Position numbers and translations under genes: made by a program. Below are positions 39,550 through 49,851 of a stretch of DNA of 64,000 nt, one piece after another; within the stretch, counting starts at the first letter, position 1, and each line of letters starts with the position of its first letter. The notes beneath the pieces were generated by a model that saw only the letters and a list, made by a program, of their open reading frames with translations, was not told where the DNA came from and did not search any database. The stretch comes from Nakaseomyces glabratus (lineage: Eukaryota > Ascomycota > Saccharomycetes > Saccharomycetales > Saccharomycetaceae): NCBI RefSeq assembly GCF_010111755.1, contig NC_088959.1, forward strand, positions 372,001-436,000, read 5' to 3'.

Positions 39550-41247
39550 ATGACGACAATTGTGAGAATACTACGACGTGGGTTGAAGACTATCCACACA
39601 CCAGTTCATTCCCTCAATGATCAAAAAATTCGTCAGCAACTGATCTCTGGGATAGGCAGACTAAATCAGATTTTGGAGAGCAGTTATAACCATCGAAATA
39701 TACTTCATAAGGGCAAATACAAGACATACCCACAATTTGTTTCATCAAAAGATAATGTTAGGTTTCAGAAGGTTATTAGGGATTATTTGGATTCATCTGC
39801 AGTCAATGAGATAAAAAGTGGTAATACTGGTAAAGATTTTGATTCTAAGTTAGCAACCATAGGGCTGAATCTTTTTATGGATGTAAATGGTGCCAATATA
39901 AATCCACTTGCAAGTTTGTTAACTTATGAAATGTTGAGTCATTATAACAAATATCCCGAGAAAGAAACCATTGAGGGGTTTGAGCTGGCTATCAATACAG
40001 TTAGACAATTCCTAAGAGAGAATAAGATACCTGTCACTTCTCCAGATGATATACTAACTTTAGTGGGAAGACTAGTGCACGATGTAAGAGAGTTTGAAAC
40101 CTCCAAAGAAATATTAGAGGCGTTAAACTATAATCTAAATTCAGATGATATTGTTAGGGTAGTAAAAGGGAATAAAACTTTTGATGAGGTTGAATTCAGT
40201 AAAGGATGTAGATTGAGCTCTGGTGTTATCGATAAGAATGAACTCTATTTACGCTCTCTTGATCTTCCACAGAAAAAGTTAGTGTCCATTGATCAGCAAA
40301 TGTGTGTTCTAGTATATGATGGAACATTAAGGGAAGCTAATAAAATTTTACCCACATTGCATTACTTACAAAAAATGGACAAGAAGCTTCTTCTTTTAGT
40401 GACTGGTGAATGTGTAGGTGATGCTTTAACAGCAATAACTATCCATAATAATAAATGCAAAAGGCAACAAAAGAATCACAGAACGATCATAATAAATTAT
40501 TATTCAAAGGACTACGGCAACAAATCAATTCAAGAAAATACAGATTTGCAGGAATTTTTGAAGCTTCCTGAAGGCATTGACAGCATATATTCACCCCATT
40601 TCAGTAATGAAATTCCCAGTAAGATATGCGCTGATAAATATTACGGTTCGATAGAATCATTAAAAGCTACCACTGGTGAATCATATTTGTATAATGATGA
40701 TTTGCCCGAGTCATTGAGAGATAAGGAATCACAATTTTTGAAGCAAACGGTGACATTGCATGTTGGTGGCTACAATGAGTTTGAAATTGAGCAAAGAAGA
40801 AATCAGATGGACAATTTATTCAACAATTTTCTTTGCCGCGCTATTGCGGATGGGTTTATTCCCAATAATGGCTCTGCCCTCTGTAAGTCCATTCCTCACT
40901 TGGCAGAACTAACCAAATCGTCAAGCAGTGAATCATTATTAACCAAATCTGCAGTTTCAGCCATAATGTCAATTATACGTCAATATTCGGAGAGATCAAT
41001 TATAAACCAAGAAGGCTTGTCAAAGTTTGAGGCTGGGGATATTATCAGCGAGATAACGAATTTGACAGACTTTAAATTGGTCAAAACAAGCATTCAGGAA
41101 AAACCTAAAGATTGTAGCGCCATTGGACTTGTTGAACCTTGGATAACCACTGATTTGACTTTGAGAAATGCCTTAAACTACACCAGATTACTTGCCAGTT
41201 GTAACACAGCTATTTCTCTTATCTTGGAAAAGCCAAAAAAGAAATAG
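39550..41247 (+). CDS. TCM62: Tcm62 mitochondrial chaperonin-like protein
   Basis: Divergent Hsp60-type chaperone of the mitochondrial matrix needed for assembly of succinate dehydrogenase. 565 aa from the ATG at 39550 (S. cerevisiae 572); ten further codons are open upstream but begin at TTG. The first 20 residues (MTTIVRILRRGLKTIHTPVH) are basic and lack acidic residues, a good matrix presequence. Conserved family segments include SSDDIVRVVKGNKTFDEVE, LRSLDLPQKKLVSIDQQM, VYDGTLREANKILP and CADKYYGSIESLKATTGE. It is adjacent to CST26 as YBR044C/YBR042C are. Confidence 0.94.
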   Translation: MTTIVRILRRGLKTIHTPVHSLNDQKIRQQLISGIGRLNQILESSYNHRNILHKGKYKTYPQFVSSKDNVRFQKVIRDYLDSSAVNEIKSGNTGKDFDSKLATIGLNLFMDVNGANINPLASLLTYEMLSHYNKYPEKETIEGFELAINTVRQFLRENKIPVTSPDDILTLVGRLVHDVREFETSKEILEALNYNLNSDDIVRVVKGNKTFDEVEFSKGCRLSSGVIDKNELYLRSLDLPQKKLVSIDQQMCVLVYDGTLREANKILPTLHYLQKMDKKLLLLVTGECVGDALTAITIHNNKCKRQQKNHRTIIINYYSKDYGNKSIQENTDLQEFLKLPEGIDSIYSPHFSNEIPSKICADKYYGSIESLKATTGESYLYNDDLPESLRDKESQFLKQTVTLHVGGYNEFEIEQRRNQMDNLFNNFLCRAIADGFIPNNGSALCKSIPHLAELTKSSSSESLLTKSAVSAIMSIIRQYSERSIINQEGLSKFEAGDIISEITNLTDFKLVKTSIQEKPKDCSAIGLVEPWITTDLTLRNALNYTRLLASCNTAISLILEKPKKK

Positions 41248-41690
41248 CATTGGTCATCATAAGCGTTGTATTTATCCCGCAATTTTATTTACTTGCATAC
41301 TTGTTGATATTATAAACTTCTTGTGTATAAGACATAAAAACTATCAATATATTAATCTAATTGAAAGTAGTCATTATTCTGATAGAATATAATGGATTGC
41401 TAATTGTTTTCGATACGCACTACATCGTAAGACTATTATATAACTTCAACACTCATAATCGTCTTATATGACTGGTCTTTATTATATGATTAAGGGGAAT
41501 AATATTCGAAGCATCGAAGATTTACAAAGGGCACTGTCTAGCAATAAATTTTGATACCAACCATAAAGTATAGAAAAAACTATAGAAATTTGGTATTTTA
41601 TTAACAGCTTTCACAAAATATATTTTAAATTTTGCAACAATAGTAACCTAAATCTCATATATCTGATAGTTCTACAAAAACAAACACTGA
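41248..41690. promoter_or_regulatory. TCM62 3' region and CST26 promoter
   Basis: About 440 bp, A/T-rich, no gene or striking motif seen. Confidence 0.4.
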
Positions 41691-42884
41691 ATGAGGAAAG
41701 AACAAGGTCAAACTGGGTTCGCTAGGCGGACAATTGTGCCAGTGGTATCAGTGGTTTCGTTTCTCAGTTGTTGTGTAGTGTTGCTAGTAATACAAGTCAC
41801 TGCGAAGTTGAGATTTAGTCAAAATAAGACCAGACTAACACATGTTTATAATTACACAAAGAAACAGTTTATTGTATTACTTACATCCATATTGAGGATT
41901 GTTGCACCCTGTGAGATACGTGTTACTACTGATAATGGCTCTATTCCCAAGGGTACATTCTACCAAGATAGTTCTTCTGGGCGATTAAGAGCCAATTTGT
42001 TGGAAAGATCCATAACTATTTCAAATCATCAAATATACACTGATTGGGTGTTCCTATGGTGGTTAGCCTATGCAGGTGACAAGGCTGGTAATGTCTTTAT
42101 TATGCTTAAGAAGTCCTTGAGAAAGATCCCTGTCTTGGGATATGGTATGGAAAATTTCAACTTTATTTTCATGAATAGGAAATGGGCGTACGACAGAGTA
42201 AATATGAGTAATCATTTAAGCGCAATTGAGGCTGATTCATTGGGATGTGGACCTATATCGGGTAACAAACCTGTTAAGGTTAATTCTGATGGTGAGGAGG
42301 TTTGGGACATGAAATCTTCTGCCCAAAGAAATATTAAATGGCCTTATAATTTGATTTTATTCCCAGAAGGGACCAATTTGAGTGCACATACCAGAAAAGT
42401 GAATGAAGCTTATGCGGAAAAAATTGGAAGAGTCCCATATCGCCATGTATTGTTACCAAGGGCCACTGGTCTAAGATTTTGTTTGCAAAAATTAAGAAAT
42501 AGTGTGGATGTAGTTTATGATACTACAATTGGTTACTCTGGTATATTATCTACTGAATATGGACAAGATGCTTACTCTTTGAAAAATATATTTTTTAGAG
42601 GAAAATACCCAAAGTTGGTTGATATCCATGTTAGATCATTCAAATTATCTGATATTCCAATTGATGATGAAATTGATTTTATTGAATGGTTGTTTAAAGT
42701 ATGGGAGGAGAAGGACAAGATGATGGAATACTTCTATGAACATGGTACTTTTGAAAACATGACAGATAATCAAGAATCTGTATTGGTAGATTGTAGTATT
42801 AAGAATTATGAATTTTTCCCTGTATTTATAATTCCTTTCTGCTTTGTATTATTGACGTACTGGATAGTCAGATCTATTTTTTAG
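41691..42884 (+). CDS. CST26: Cst26-like lysophospholipid acyltransferase
   Basis: ER acyltransferase of the LPLAT/PlsC family; S. cerevisiae Cst26 (Psi1) puts stearoyl chains at sn-1 of phosphatidylinositol. 397 aa. N-terminal hydrophobic segment (about 13-36), catalytic N-H-X4-D motif SNHQIYTDW (about 110-118), and the EGT motif in FPEGTNLSAHTRK (about 224-236), plus LLPRATGLRFCL. A C-terminal hydrophobic segment (FPVFIIPFCFVLLTYWIV) anchors the end. It converges on FAT1 as in S. cerevisiae. Confidence 0.93.
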   Translation: MRKEQGQTGFARRTIVPVVSVVSFLSCCVVLLVIQVTAKLRFSQNKTRLTHVYNYTKKQFIVLLTSILRIVAPCEIRVTTDNGSIPKGTFYQDSSSGRLRANLLERSITISNHQIYTDWVFLWWLAYAGDKAGNVFIMLKKSLRKIPVLGYGMENFNFIFMNRKWAYDRVNMSNHLSAIEADSLGCGPISGNKPVKVNSDGEEVWDMKSSAQRNIKWPYNLILFPEGTNLSAHTRKVNEAYAEKIGRVPYRHVLLPRATGLRFCLQKLRNSVDVVYDTTIGYSGILSTEYGQDAYSLKNIFFRGKYPKLVDIHVRSFKLSDIPIDDEIDFIEWLFKVWEEKDKMMEYFYEHGTFENMTDNQESVLVDCSIKNYEFFPVFIIPFCFVLLTYWIVRSIF

Positions 42885-43167
42885 TTCGCACAAAATTTTA
42901 ATTTAGCCTAATATATTTGATATTCATTACTGTATTGTCACTCCTGGATTACCAACGTATTATCATTTCCATAATTTAGTATGAAAGTTTGGAACTACAT
43001 TAGTTTTGACTTGATGTGATGTTTTGATAGCATAATCATTTACAGAGGCATTCTATTTTTACTTCCGTAAATGTAATTGCATATGTATTATGTAAATTTA
43101 ATATGAGTTCATAAAATAATCTCAAATATAAGAACAGAATATGGCTTCAGATGGTATAGATTTGAAA

Positions 43168-45186
43168 CTAAAGTTTTGCAACATTATTCTCAATGTCTTT
43201 CCAATCCTCATTTGTTAGAAGTTTGTATTCATTATAATTTTTTAGCCAAAAAATTTCATCCTTTCCGTCTAAACCGTGTGGAAGTTTTTGATCCCTATAA
43301 TCTTTCTTCGAGATTTTATGATTATCCGTCATTCTAATCTCTCTTACAAATTTAACAAACAATGGTAGTGCATACTTGGGTAAGGTCTTATTCAAGGTTG
43401 ATAACCAGTTATTGAGTAGTTTTATTTTCTCACTGGAATCATAATCATGGTTCTTCAATTTTAGTACAGCAAAACCAGCCCGACCTTCATATTTTGGAAC
43501 TTTAATACCAACAACAACAACTTGCGTTATCTCATTTTTGCTTGCAGTAGTTAGTTGATCTTCAACTTCCATAGTAGAGACATTTTCAGATTTCCACCTA
43601 AAAGTGTCACCCATTCTATCAAGGAAATACCATTGACCGTATTTGTCTGCCTTTAGGAGATCACCGCATCTATACCAAGCATCGCCTTTTCTGAAAACAT
43701 CTCGTAAAACCTTGGATTTTGTAGCTTTTTCATTCCCTAGATAGCCTTGGAAAGAAGTCTCAGGTTTTCTTGGAAAAAAGATTCTCATAAGCATTTCACC
43801 TGGTTCTCCAACATCAGGCACTTCACACAGGCCTTTTGAATTTCTATAAATAATGGAGTCATCATTTGGATCCATCTTAACAAGGGTTTGCTGATATTGC
43901 AAGAACCAGTTGATAATTGTACCATAACTTCTGCACGCGCCAACCCCAAAATCTCCTCTTTGAAATGTGGTTGTTGCAAATGGGGCCTCGGTTGCCGCAT
44001 AAAATTCACCAATAACTTCGAGATTAAATCTTTTCCTGAAATCTTGCCAAATATCGGGTCTTAAACCGTTACCATACGCAATCTTAGCAGTATGCATATG
44101 CTCATATTTACTCTCAGGGCTGTGTAATAAATATCTACAGATTTCACCAACATATTGGACATGAGTTGCTTGAGTTAGATAAACTTGTTTCCAGAAGTTT
44201 GTAGCAGAAAATTTGTTGGAAATTGCAAGACAGCCACCTTTGGATAAAATAGCACAAGCACCTAATAAAGCTGCTGTTGAGTGGAACAAAGGCATTGCAG
44301 TGAAAACTGTACTTGTGTTATCCATATGTAAAACATGGCCAAATAATTGACAGCCAACATGCGCTTTTCTCCAAGACATAATTGCAGATTTTGGTAAACC
44401 AGTAGTACCGGATGTGTAAATCAACATAGCAGGCTTGAAGTCTGTTAGACCTTCTGGAGATCTTATTATAGGATCTTGTAAGAATTGCGGAGAATTCACA
44501 TCGTTCAAGATGGCCATTAGTTCTTGTTCCTGTAGATAATTTAACTGAATACCTGGGATTGCATTTAAAATTTCTTCTTCAGTTTGTTTGATAGGTTTAC
44601 TAGCATCAGGATCTATGAAAACCTTACTTATATTCGAAATTTTTAATGAGTGAACCAAAGGACTACCAATGGTGTTATAGTTTAGGAATGCAGGAATAGC
44701 GCCCAGGTTCCAACTTGCCAACCATAGGAACATAAATAATGGTTTGTTGGTACAGTCAATGCCGATGTAGTCACCAGCGTTAACCTTATAACTGTTTTTC
44801 ATGACATAAGAAAGTCTCAAAACAATATCGTAGGTTTCCTTGTAGCTATAAGTTTGTAATTCATATTCACCTTTCTCAGCCAGTGGTTTTGGGTATGAAA
44901 TCAAAGGACGATGGCCATTAGTTCTGACTTGTTCTTCAAATTGATACCAGCACTGAAATCTATGCTTCCTGACCGACCAAATATATTGAAAGACAGCTTT
45001 GAAAAAATATGGGATGATGTAAATATCTTCCCTGATGTGATTTTCAGCATCAAGTCTATTAAACCAATCACCTAAGGACCATGACAGTAATTCCTTGATG
45101 GGATAGAGGATGATTTTAACAAGCTTAAACAGCACCCAAAATATTCTGCCAATTAGGAAGATAATAATTTTGAAAGGAGCAGGCAT
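43168..45186 (-). CDS. FAT1: Fat1 very-long-chain acyl-CoA synthetase / fatty acid transporter
   Basis: Activates very-long-chain fatty acids and takes part in fatty acid import. 672 aa (S. cerevisiae 669). N-terminal hydrophobic segment (about 5-30), AMP-binding P-loop MLIYTSGTTGLPKSAI, the FATP/VLACS region EFYAATEAPFATTTF, and the adenylate domain motif YRCGDLLKADKYGQWYFLDRMGDTFRWKSENVST. The last three residues are AKL, which fits the PTS1 peroxisomal signal pattern. The start MPAPFKIIIFL at 45186 matches family length. It is divergent from nothing on its right: FIG1 lies upstream in the same orientation. Confidence 0.95.
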   Translation of the reverse strand: MPAPFKIIIFLIGRIFWVLFKLVKIILYPIKELLSWSLGDWFNRLDAENHIREDIYIIPYFFKAVFQYIWSVRKHRFQCWYQFEEQVRTNGHRPLISYPKPLAEKGEYELQTYSYKETYDIVLRLSYVMKNSYKVNAGDYIGIDCTNKPLFMFLWLASWNLGAIPAFLNYNTIGSPLVHSLKISNISKVFIDPDASKPIKQTEEEILNAIPGIQLNYLQEQELMAILNDVNSPQFLQDPIIRSPEGLTDFKPAMLIYTSGTTGLPKSAIMSWRKAHVGCQLFGHVLHMDNTSTVFTAMPLFHSTAALLGACAILSKGGCLAISNKFSATNFWKQVYLTQATHVQYVGEICRYLLHSPESKYEHMHTAKIAYGNGLRPDIWQDFRKRFNLEVIGEFYAATEAPFATTTFQRGDFGVGACRSYGTIINWFLQYQQTLVKMDPNDDSIIYRNSKGLCEVPDVGEPGEMLMRIFFPRKPETSFQGYLGNEKATKSKVLRDVFRKGDAWYRCGDLLKADKYGQWYFLDRMGDTFRWKSENVSTMEVEDQLTTASKNEITQVVVVGIKVPKYEGRAGFAVLKLKNHDYDSSEKIKLLNNWLSTLNKTLPKYALPLFVKFVREIRMTDNHKISKKDYRDQKLPHGLDGKDEIFWLKNYNEYKLLTNEDWKDIENNVAKL

Positions 45187-45783
45187 GTCTTATGTGCAAA
45201 AAAATAATGATGTTGACAATCGTCTTGCAAATTAACTATAAACAGAAAGATCTTGCAAAAAAATCCAATAAGCGTGTAATATAACAGGAAAACCAGAAAA
45301 AAAAGGTAAATCTATCAAACAAAAAAGTTATCGACCTGAACTCTCGTTAGGATGCTCCAAGTGGATGGTAGAAGATTCAAAAATTCAATCAATACTCGAA
45401 GCCAAGTCTAGCTGTTATAAATTTCTTTAGCTACTTCCCCAGTAAACAATATTCTATTCTCTTTATGAGAAATGTAATAGAGATAAAAAAAAATTTCAAA
45501 AACAGGTGTATGTTTATAGCACTTCAATTTATGTCAAACTTATGAATTTTGTCAGACCTGTTTATATAAAAGGCACATTTTTCAATAACAACTTTAGATT
45601 GAGAAGACTCGCGTTATTTTTTGTTTCTGTCCGAATTTCTCGAGTTTCCTACGCTCTTCCTTCCAGAATGGTTAACGACAATGGTTAAAAATCCTACTTA
45701 CATTTGAAGAAAAATGTATACAATCAATTCAATTGCAACAGTATATCTAGAATAGGGGCCTTGTATATTTTACAAATGAAAGT
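45187..45783. promoter_or_regulatory. FAT1 promoter and FIG1 3' region
   Basis: About 600 bp, with A/T tracts near 45296 and 45486. A 60-codon frame at 45506-45688 is not credible. No other feature seen. Confidence 0.4.
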
Positions 45784-46665
45784 TTAAGTCTTTTCTGTCA
45801 TTGAACTATTAGTAGAAAAATTATAGTTCAAATCTAGGTCCAAATCACTGACCTCACTTTTGCGGTCTCTAATATATAGAAACCATAAAAGAATTGTATT
45901 GATCAATTGGAAGGAAAAGATAAGCCACGCCATAGATGCTGCTTTTCTTCCTCTATGTGATTTTATTATCCCAAGGCTTGCTGGAGGTATAAGCTTTGCA
46001 GTGGCTCTTGTTGCGACATGCTCCCACATAACACCAATAGTCCAAAGCAATAACAACAAACTAGCCAAAACAATATTATAGATGTTTATCCAGTTTTTAA
46101 ATGGCAATAATGGGATCAAATAATATGTCATTCCGATAAACTCAAGCACAGTGAAGGCAACAGTAGCTATCAAAAGATGCGGATGTACAACTTTTGCTGC
46201 GGTAATCTGCGCTAATTCCAGCAGATTGAGTGTTACTGGTGTTGATGTTGTAGTATTTGAACTTTGTGACGATTTTGGAACATTGAACAATTGCAATGTA
46301 ATATCACTATAAATGCTTTCATTCTCGATTGTTTTACCAGAATAGCATTTTGTAGCAATAGAGTTATTATCCATATTATAAACTCTTGGGACTTTGTCAA
46401 TACAGGTACGTAAATATCCAACTTTAACCACGACATTCTCAAATCCAGTCGTCTTTGCGTTGTGAGTAAAAGATTGTTTAATCATAGGATACAATGTCGA
46501 ATCAGAAGCAAATGTGAACCGACTAAGATATGTATTGATGTGGGAAGGGCTATAGCACCCGACCAATAAGAAAACCAATAGAAATATATTAATAAATGTT
46601 AGGAGGAGTACAATCATTCGAGGCATACGCTTTGCAATGAAAAATAATGCTGATAGAGTTATCAT
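45784..46665 (-). CDS. FIG1: Fig1 mating-induced membrane protein
   Basis: Claudin-like plasma-membrane protein required for the low-affinity Ca2+ uptake and membrane fusion steps of mating. 293 aa (S. cerevisiae 298). Four hydrophobic segments: about 16-38, 162-184, 195-215 and 243-264. The first is followed by an extracellular loop with the family motif VGYLRTC...C (Fig1 motif Gly-X3-Cys...Cys) and possible N-glycosylation sites. The C-terminal tail is Asp- and Ser/Thr-rich. An in-frame ATG at 46626 would give a form 13 residues shorter. Three pheromone-response-like elements lie upstream. It sits between FAT1 and ATP3 as YBR040W does. Confidence 0.92.
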   Translation of the reverse strand: MITLSALFFIAKRMPRMIVLLLTFINIFLLVFLLVGCYSPSHINTYLSRFTFASDSTLYPMIKQSFTHNAKTTGFENVVVKVGYLRTCIDKVPRVYNMDNNSIATKCYSGKTIENESIYSDITLQLFNVPKSSQSSNTTTSTPVTLNLLELAQITAAKVVHPHLLIATVAFTVLEFIGMTYYLIPLLPFKNWINIYNIVLASLLLLLWTIGVMWEHVATRATAKLIPPASLGIIKSHRGRKAASMAWLIFSFQLINTILLWFLYIRDRKSEVSDLDLDLNYNFSTNSSMTEKT

Positions 46666-47226
46666 TGTTACTATTATGTTTGTTTGGTTTCTTACTCAAT
46701 TTCTTTTATAGTGTTAATTGAACCACAGTTTGTAATATGATGAATACATAATAGCATAATGGTACTTGAGAACTAGTTTTGTGAATACCTTTCTTTTTAT
46801 ATGATATATTATCTATTTGACTTATTCAAAGACTGGTAAGTTTCAAGTATGTAACTTATGAATAACATGCCCTTACCCTATGTTATGAATCATGATAATA
46901 AAGAAATGGCGGTTACGGAAGTGTAACACTTCTGAAACCGGATATTTGCTTCAAAAGATTTGAATATTGATAAGATTACTTTTTATTCAATTTCTTCAGT
47001 ATTTAGAATATACATGTAGTTTTAAGTATTGGGTGTATTTTTGTATTCTGGCTTATGAAACAAGTTCCTTTAAGAATATGTGTCATATATTGTTTCTATA
47101 ACCTGACTTGCTTAAAAAAAACCCTCGAATGAGAAATGAAAGTATTTGCAGAATATATTTTCATAGTGTTGTTTTTCAACAAATTTTTTGATGACAATAG
47201 ATTTGACTATAATAAATTTACAGCAC
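46666..47226 (-). promoter_or_regulatory. FIG1 promoter with pheromone response elements
   Basis: ATGAAACA, an exact Ste12 pheromone response element, lies at 47055-47062. Near-matches TGAAACC (46933-46939) and TGTTTCT (47091-47097) flank it. All are within about 430 bp of the FIG1 ATG. The far end of the stretch holds the ATP3 3' region. Binding is inferred from the motif and from FIG1's known pheromone induction in S. cerevisiae. Confidence 0.6.
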
Positions 47227-48117
47227 TTACTCCAAAGATGAAGCACCAGTAATAATATCCACCAATTCGTTGGTAATAACAGCTTGTCTAGTTCTGTTGT
47301 ATAGAATGGAGTACCTGTTGATCATATCACCAGCATTCTTAGAAGCGTTATCCATAGCATTTCTTCTGGCTGAAATCTCAGCAGCATAACCCTCGGCCAT
47401 TGCGGTCATAATTTGGTTAGCCAAAGTGTATTCAAAAAGGTCACGGGATACCTTGTTGTCAGCATCAATTTCAAACTTGCTGTATGATGGGGATTGTTCA
47501 ATTGTTTCTGGATTGAAAACTGGCTTGCTAGTAGGTTCAAATGACAAAGAACTTATTGGATCATTGTAGTAGATAGAGATCTTTGGATAAATACCAGCAT
47601 TCAATTCGGTCAAGATTTTGTCAGCAATCAAACTAGATTCCTCAAAAGTTGGGGCTTCTTTACCAACACCATTGATTGAGAACTTCAAATTATCTGGATT
47701 GCTTCTCAATAGTTGGGTCTTTATTTTATCACCAATAGTAACGACATCAGCTTGTGGAGCTTCAGCTAAATGTCTTCTGACTGCTTTGGCCAATTGTGAG
47801 TGAATAGCACCACATAGACCCTTGTCCGAAGTGATGGCAATGACCAATTCTTTAGGAGTTTCACCCTCTGCTTCCAAAGGTTTTGTCTCGGCGTTGTTGT
47901 AAAATTGTTTGTCAGCAGCATCCATCTTCTTTGCAGCTAGTTTGGCTTTCTCAGCTTTACTCAATCTAGTAGAAGCGACAATTTTCATGGTCTTTGTAAT
48001 CTTTTCGATGTTTTTAATGGACTTCAATCTAGTTTCAACTTCTTTCAAAGTGGCATAGTTTCTGGTCGATGCCCAGGCAATCGACCTACTACCATTGATA
48101 ATATTTCTAGACAACAT
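47227..48117 (-). CDS. ATP3: Mitochondrial F1-ATP synthase gamma subunit
   Basis: Central rotating shaft of the F1Fo ATP synthase. 296 aa. The N-terminal about 20 residues (MLSRNIINGSRSIAWASTRNYA) are a basic presequence. The mature start ATLKEVETRLKSIKNIEKITKTMKIVASTRLSKAEKA, the central ITSDKGLCGAIHSQLAK and the C-terminal signature EISARRNAMDNASKNAGDMINRYSILYNRTRQAVITNELVDIITGA are unmistakable. The start at 48117 matches the family. HAP and Cbf1 sites lie upstream, as expected for a respiratory gene. Confidence 0.98.
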   Translation of the reverse strand: MLSRNIINGSRSIAWASTRNYATLKEVETRLKSIKNIEKITKTMKIVASTRLSKAEKAKLAAKKMDAADKQFYNNAETKPLEAEGETPKELVIAITSDKGLCGAIHSQLAKAVRRHLAEAPQADVVTIGDKIKTQLLRSNPDNLKFSINGVGKEAPTFEESSLIADKILTELNAGIYPKISIYYNDPISSLSFEPTSKPVFNPETIEQSPSYSKFEIDADNKVSRDLFEYTLANQIMTAMAEGYAAEISARRNAMDNASKNAGDMINRYSILYNRTRQAVITNELVDIITGASSLE

Positions 48118-48879
48118 TCTGAATTCACAAATGATACAGCTTCCTCACTTTGTCTCAAAACTTCTTCCTTAGGCACCCTATACAGTTATATCAAGCAGTA
48201 TATTGCAAGTTTCTATTCTAACTCTCTTTAATAAAGGGCAGATAAAACTTTCAATAAGAAACAAATTCAAAAGAGACACTTGATGGTCACCGATAATATA
48301 ACCACTCTGAAGTCAACAAACTATGATGGCTAAATATTATTGAAGCTTAAGGTAGGATTATTTGTTTAAGAAACATTTACTAGTGTCACGGATGAGACTA
48401 TTCATTCTATTTTGCCATTCCCCCAATTGCTATTGGAAGAAAACATGAGTTACAGAGTACACACTGCAGATAGCTTGACGTTGAGAATGATGTTCTTCGT
48501 TTTTCCGATCTTCGAAGAAGAAGGGACGTTCAGGTGTCTTTACTACGACCCTTTCACTCAGAAGTGCATGTACTTATATATGATTGGTTAAATGTCACGT
48601 GACTAAAGTTGTTTACAGCTATCTATTTCAGTTGCAGTACCGCGCATAATGTTTGCGGTACTATAATGAAATTGATAATCCCAAAACCACATTGTATTGC
48701 GCACACAAGAAATATCTCTAAGATAACAAGACGTAGACGGCCAACATTGTTTTCTCTAAATTTTGTAGATTATTGGTTCTGAAAGTCCTATAGTCATGGA
48801 ATTATTTTACGTTTTTAAGAGTTTTTGTGTGTCTTTCAACTACTACCTTATATTTCGAGATTAAAGAGTAGTGCGAGAA
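48118..48879 (-). promoter_or_regulatory. ATP3 promoter with HAP and Cbf1 sites; TLC1 terminator region
   Basis: On the minus strand ACCAATCA (48581-48588) fits the HAP2/3/4/5 consensus ACCAATNA exactly, and the palindrome GTCACGTGAC (48594-48603) contains a Cbf1 core 6 bp away. Both lie about 465-485 bp upstream of ATP3. The stretch also receives transcription from the telomerase RNA gene, which runs in the same direction. Binding is inferred. Confidence 0.55.
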
Positions 48880-48889
48880 ATTGAATTTT

Positions 48890-48898
48890 CCAAAAATT
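48890..48898 (-). other. Sm-binding site at the 3' end of telomerase RNA
   Basis: AATTTTTGG on the minus strand, identical to the Sm site of S. cerevisiae TLC1. The mature 3' end should lie within about 5-20 nt beyond it. It is 1.7 kb from the template, against about 0.7 kb in S. cerevisiae. Confidence 0.85.
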
Positions 48899-49851
48899 GT
48901 AAGCAGAATTGATTTGAAAGTATAACAACAGGAAATGATGGCTTTAGTAGATGAATCCAAAAAGCGTTAACATTTACCTATGATTGTTTCTCATGCAAAC
49001 TTCCAATATACCGCTAAATGGATATTACCGAATGTGAAGACACTGGTTAATTATCCAAAAAAAAAGTGTTTGTAGATTTTGTGAAACACAGTCAAATATC
49101 AAGTGAATGAGTTTTCTTGCCATTCCTGTATTCACATGTAAGAATACATTAACGGATCGTATCAAAACCCAATAAACACATACGATTGAGGGTCAGAAGG
49201 ATATAACATTTTCAAAAATGAAAATAAATATTCTATCCTCCTGTAGTGATGCCAGTCACCAACTAACATAAAATACCTGAAGTTAATCATCATTATAAGT
49301 AGCGAACAGCCGAACACGAGTCAAATAGTAAACATTCGAAATTGTGTTCAGTTACCAAGAATAGATCTACTAGTTTTCTCATCACAGGATATTACAGCCA
49401 AAGTTATTGATCTATGCTGTGATATAATCAGAATAGCACAACATTAATTCCACTGGAAATAGTTAATTAGTCTCATTAGATCGACATTAGAGAAGGGGTA
49501 TACCGGAAATATTATACATTGCAATTGGATGTTCCAAATAATTACAATCATCAAAATGAAAATTGTTAAATGTATATGCAAAAGCAATGTTCCTCACTCC
49601 TAACTCTGAGCGCGCGCTCTCTCATATGGCAGAGTTGTTGCTCCTTGTGCAAGTCGATTATTTCCAAAGACTGCTATTGATGATTTAGAGATGTTGATCT
49701 GACGAAAAAAGCTAATAGATATCCATTGGTATCAACCCTAAAATAGTATTAGAATCTCGAGTACACCTCGCTCATTAAAACACTACATAGTGTTTACAGC
49801 CCGCATACATTATAATGAATATTGATTATGTCATCACAATTAAAACTGCTA

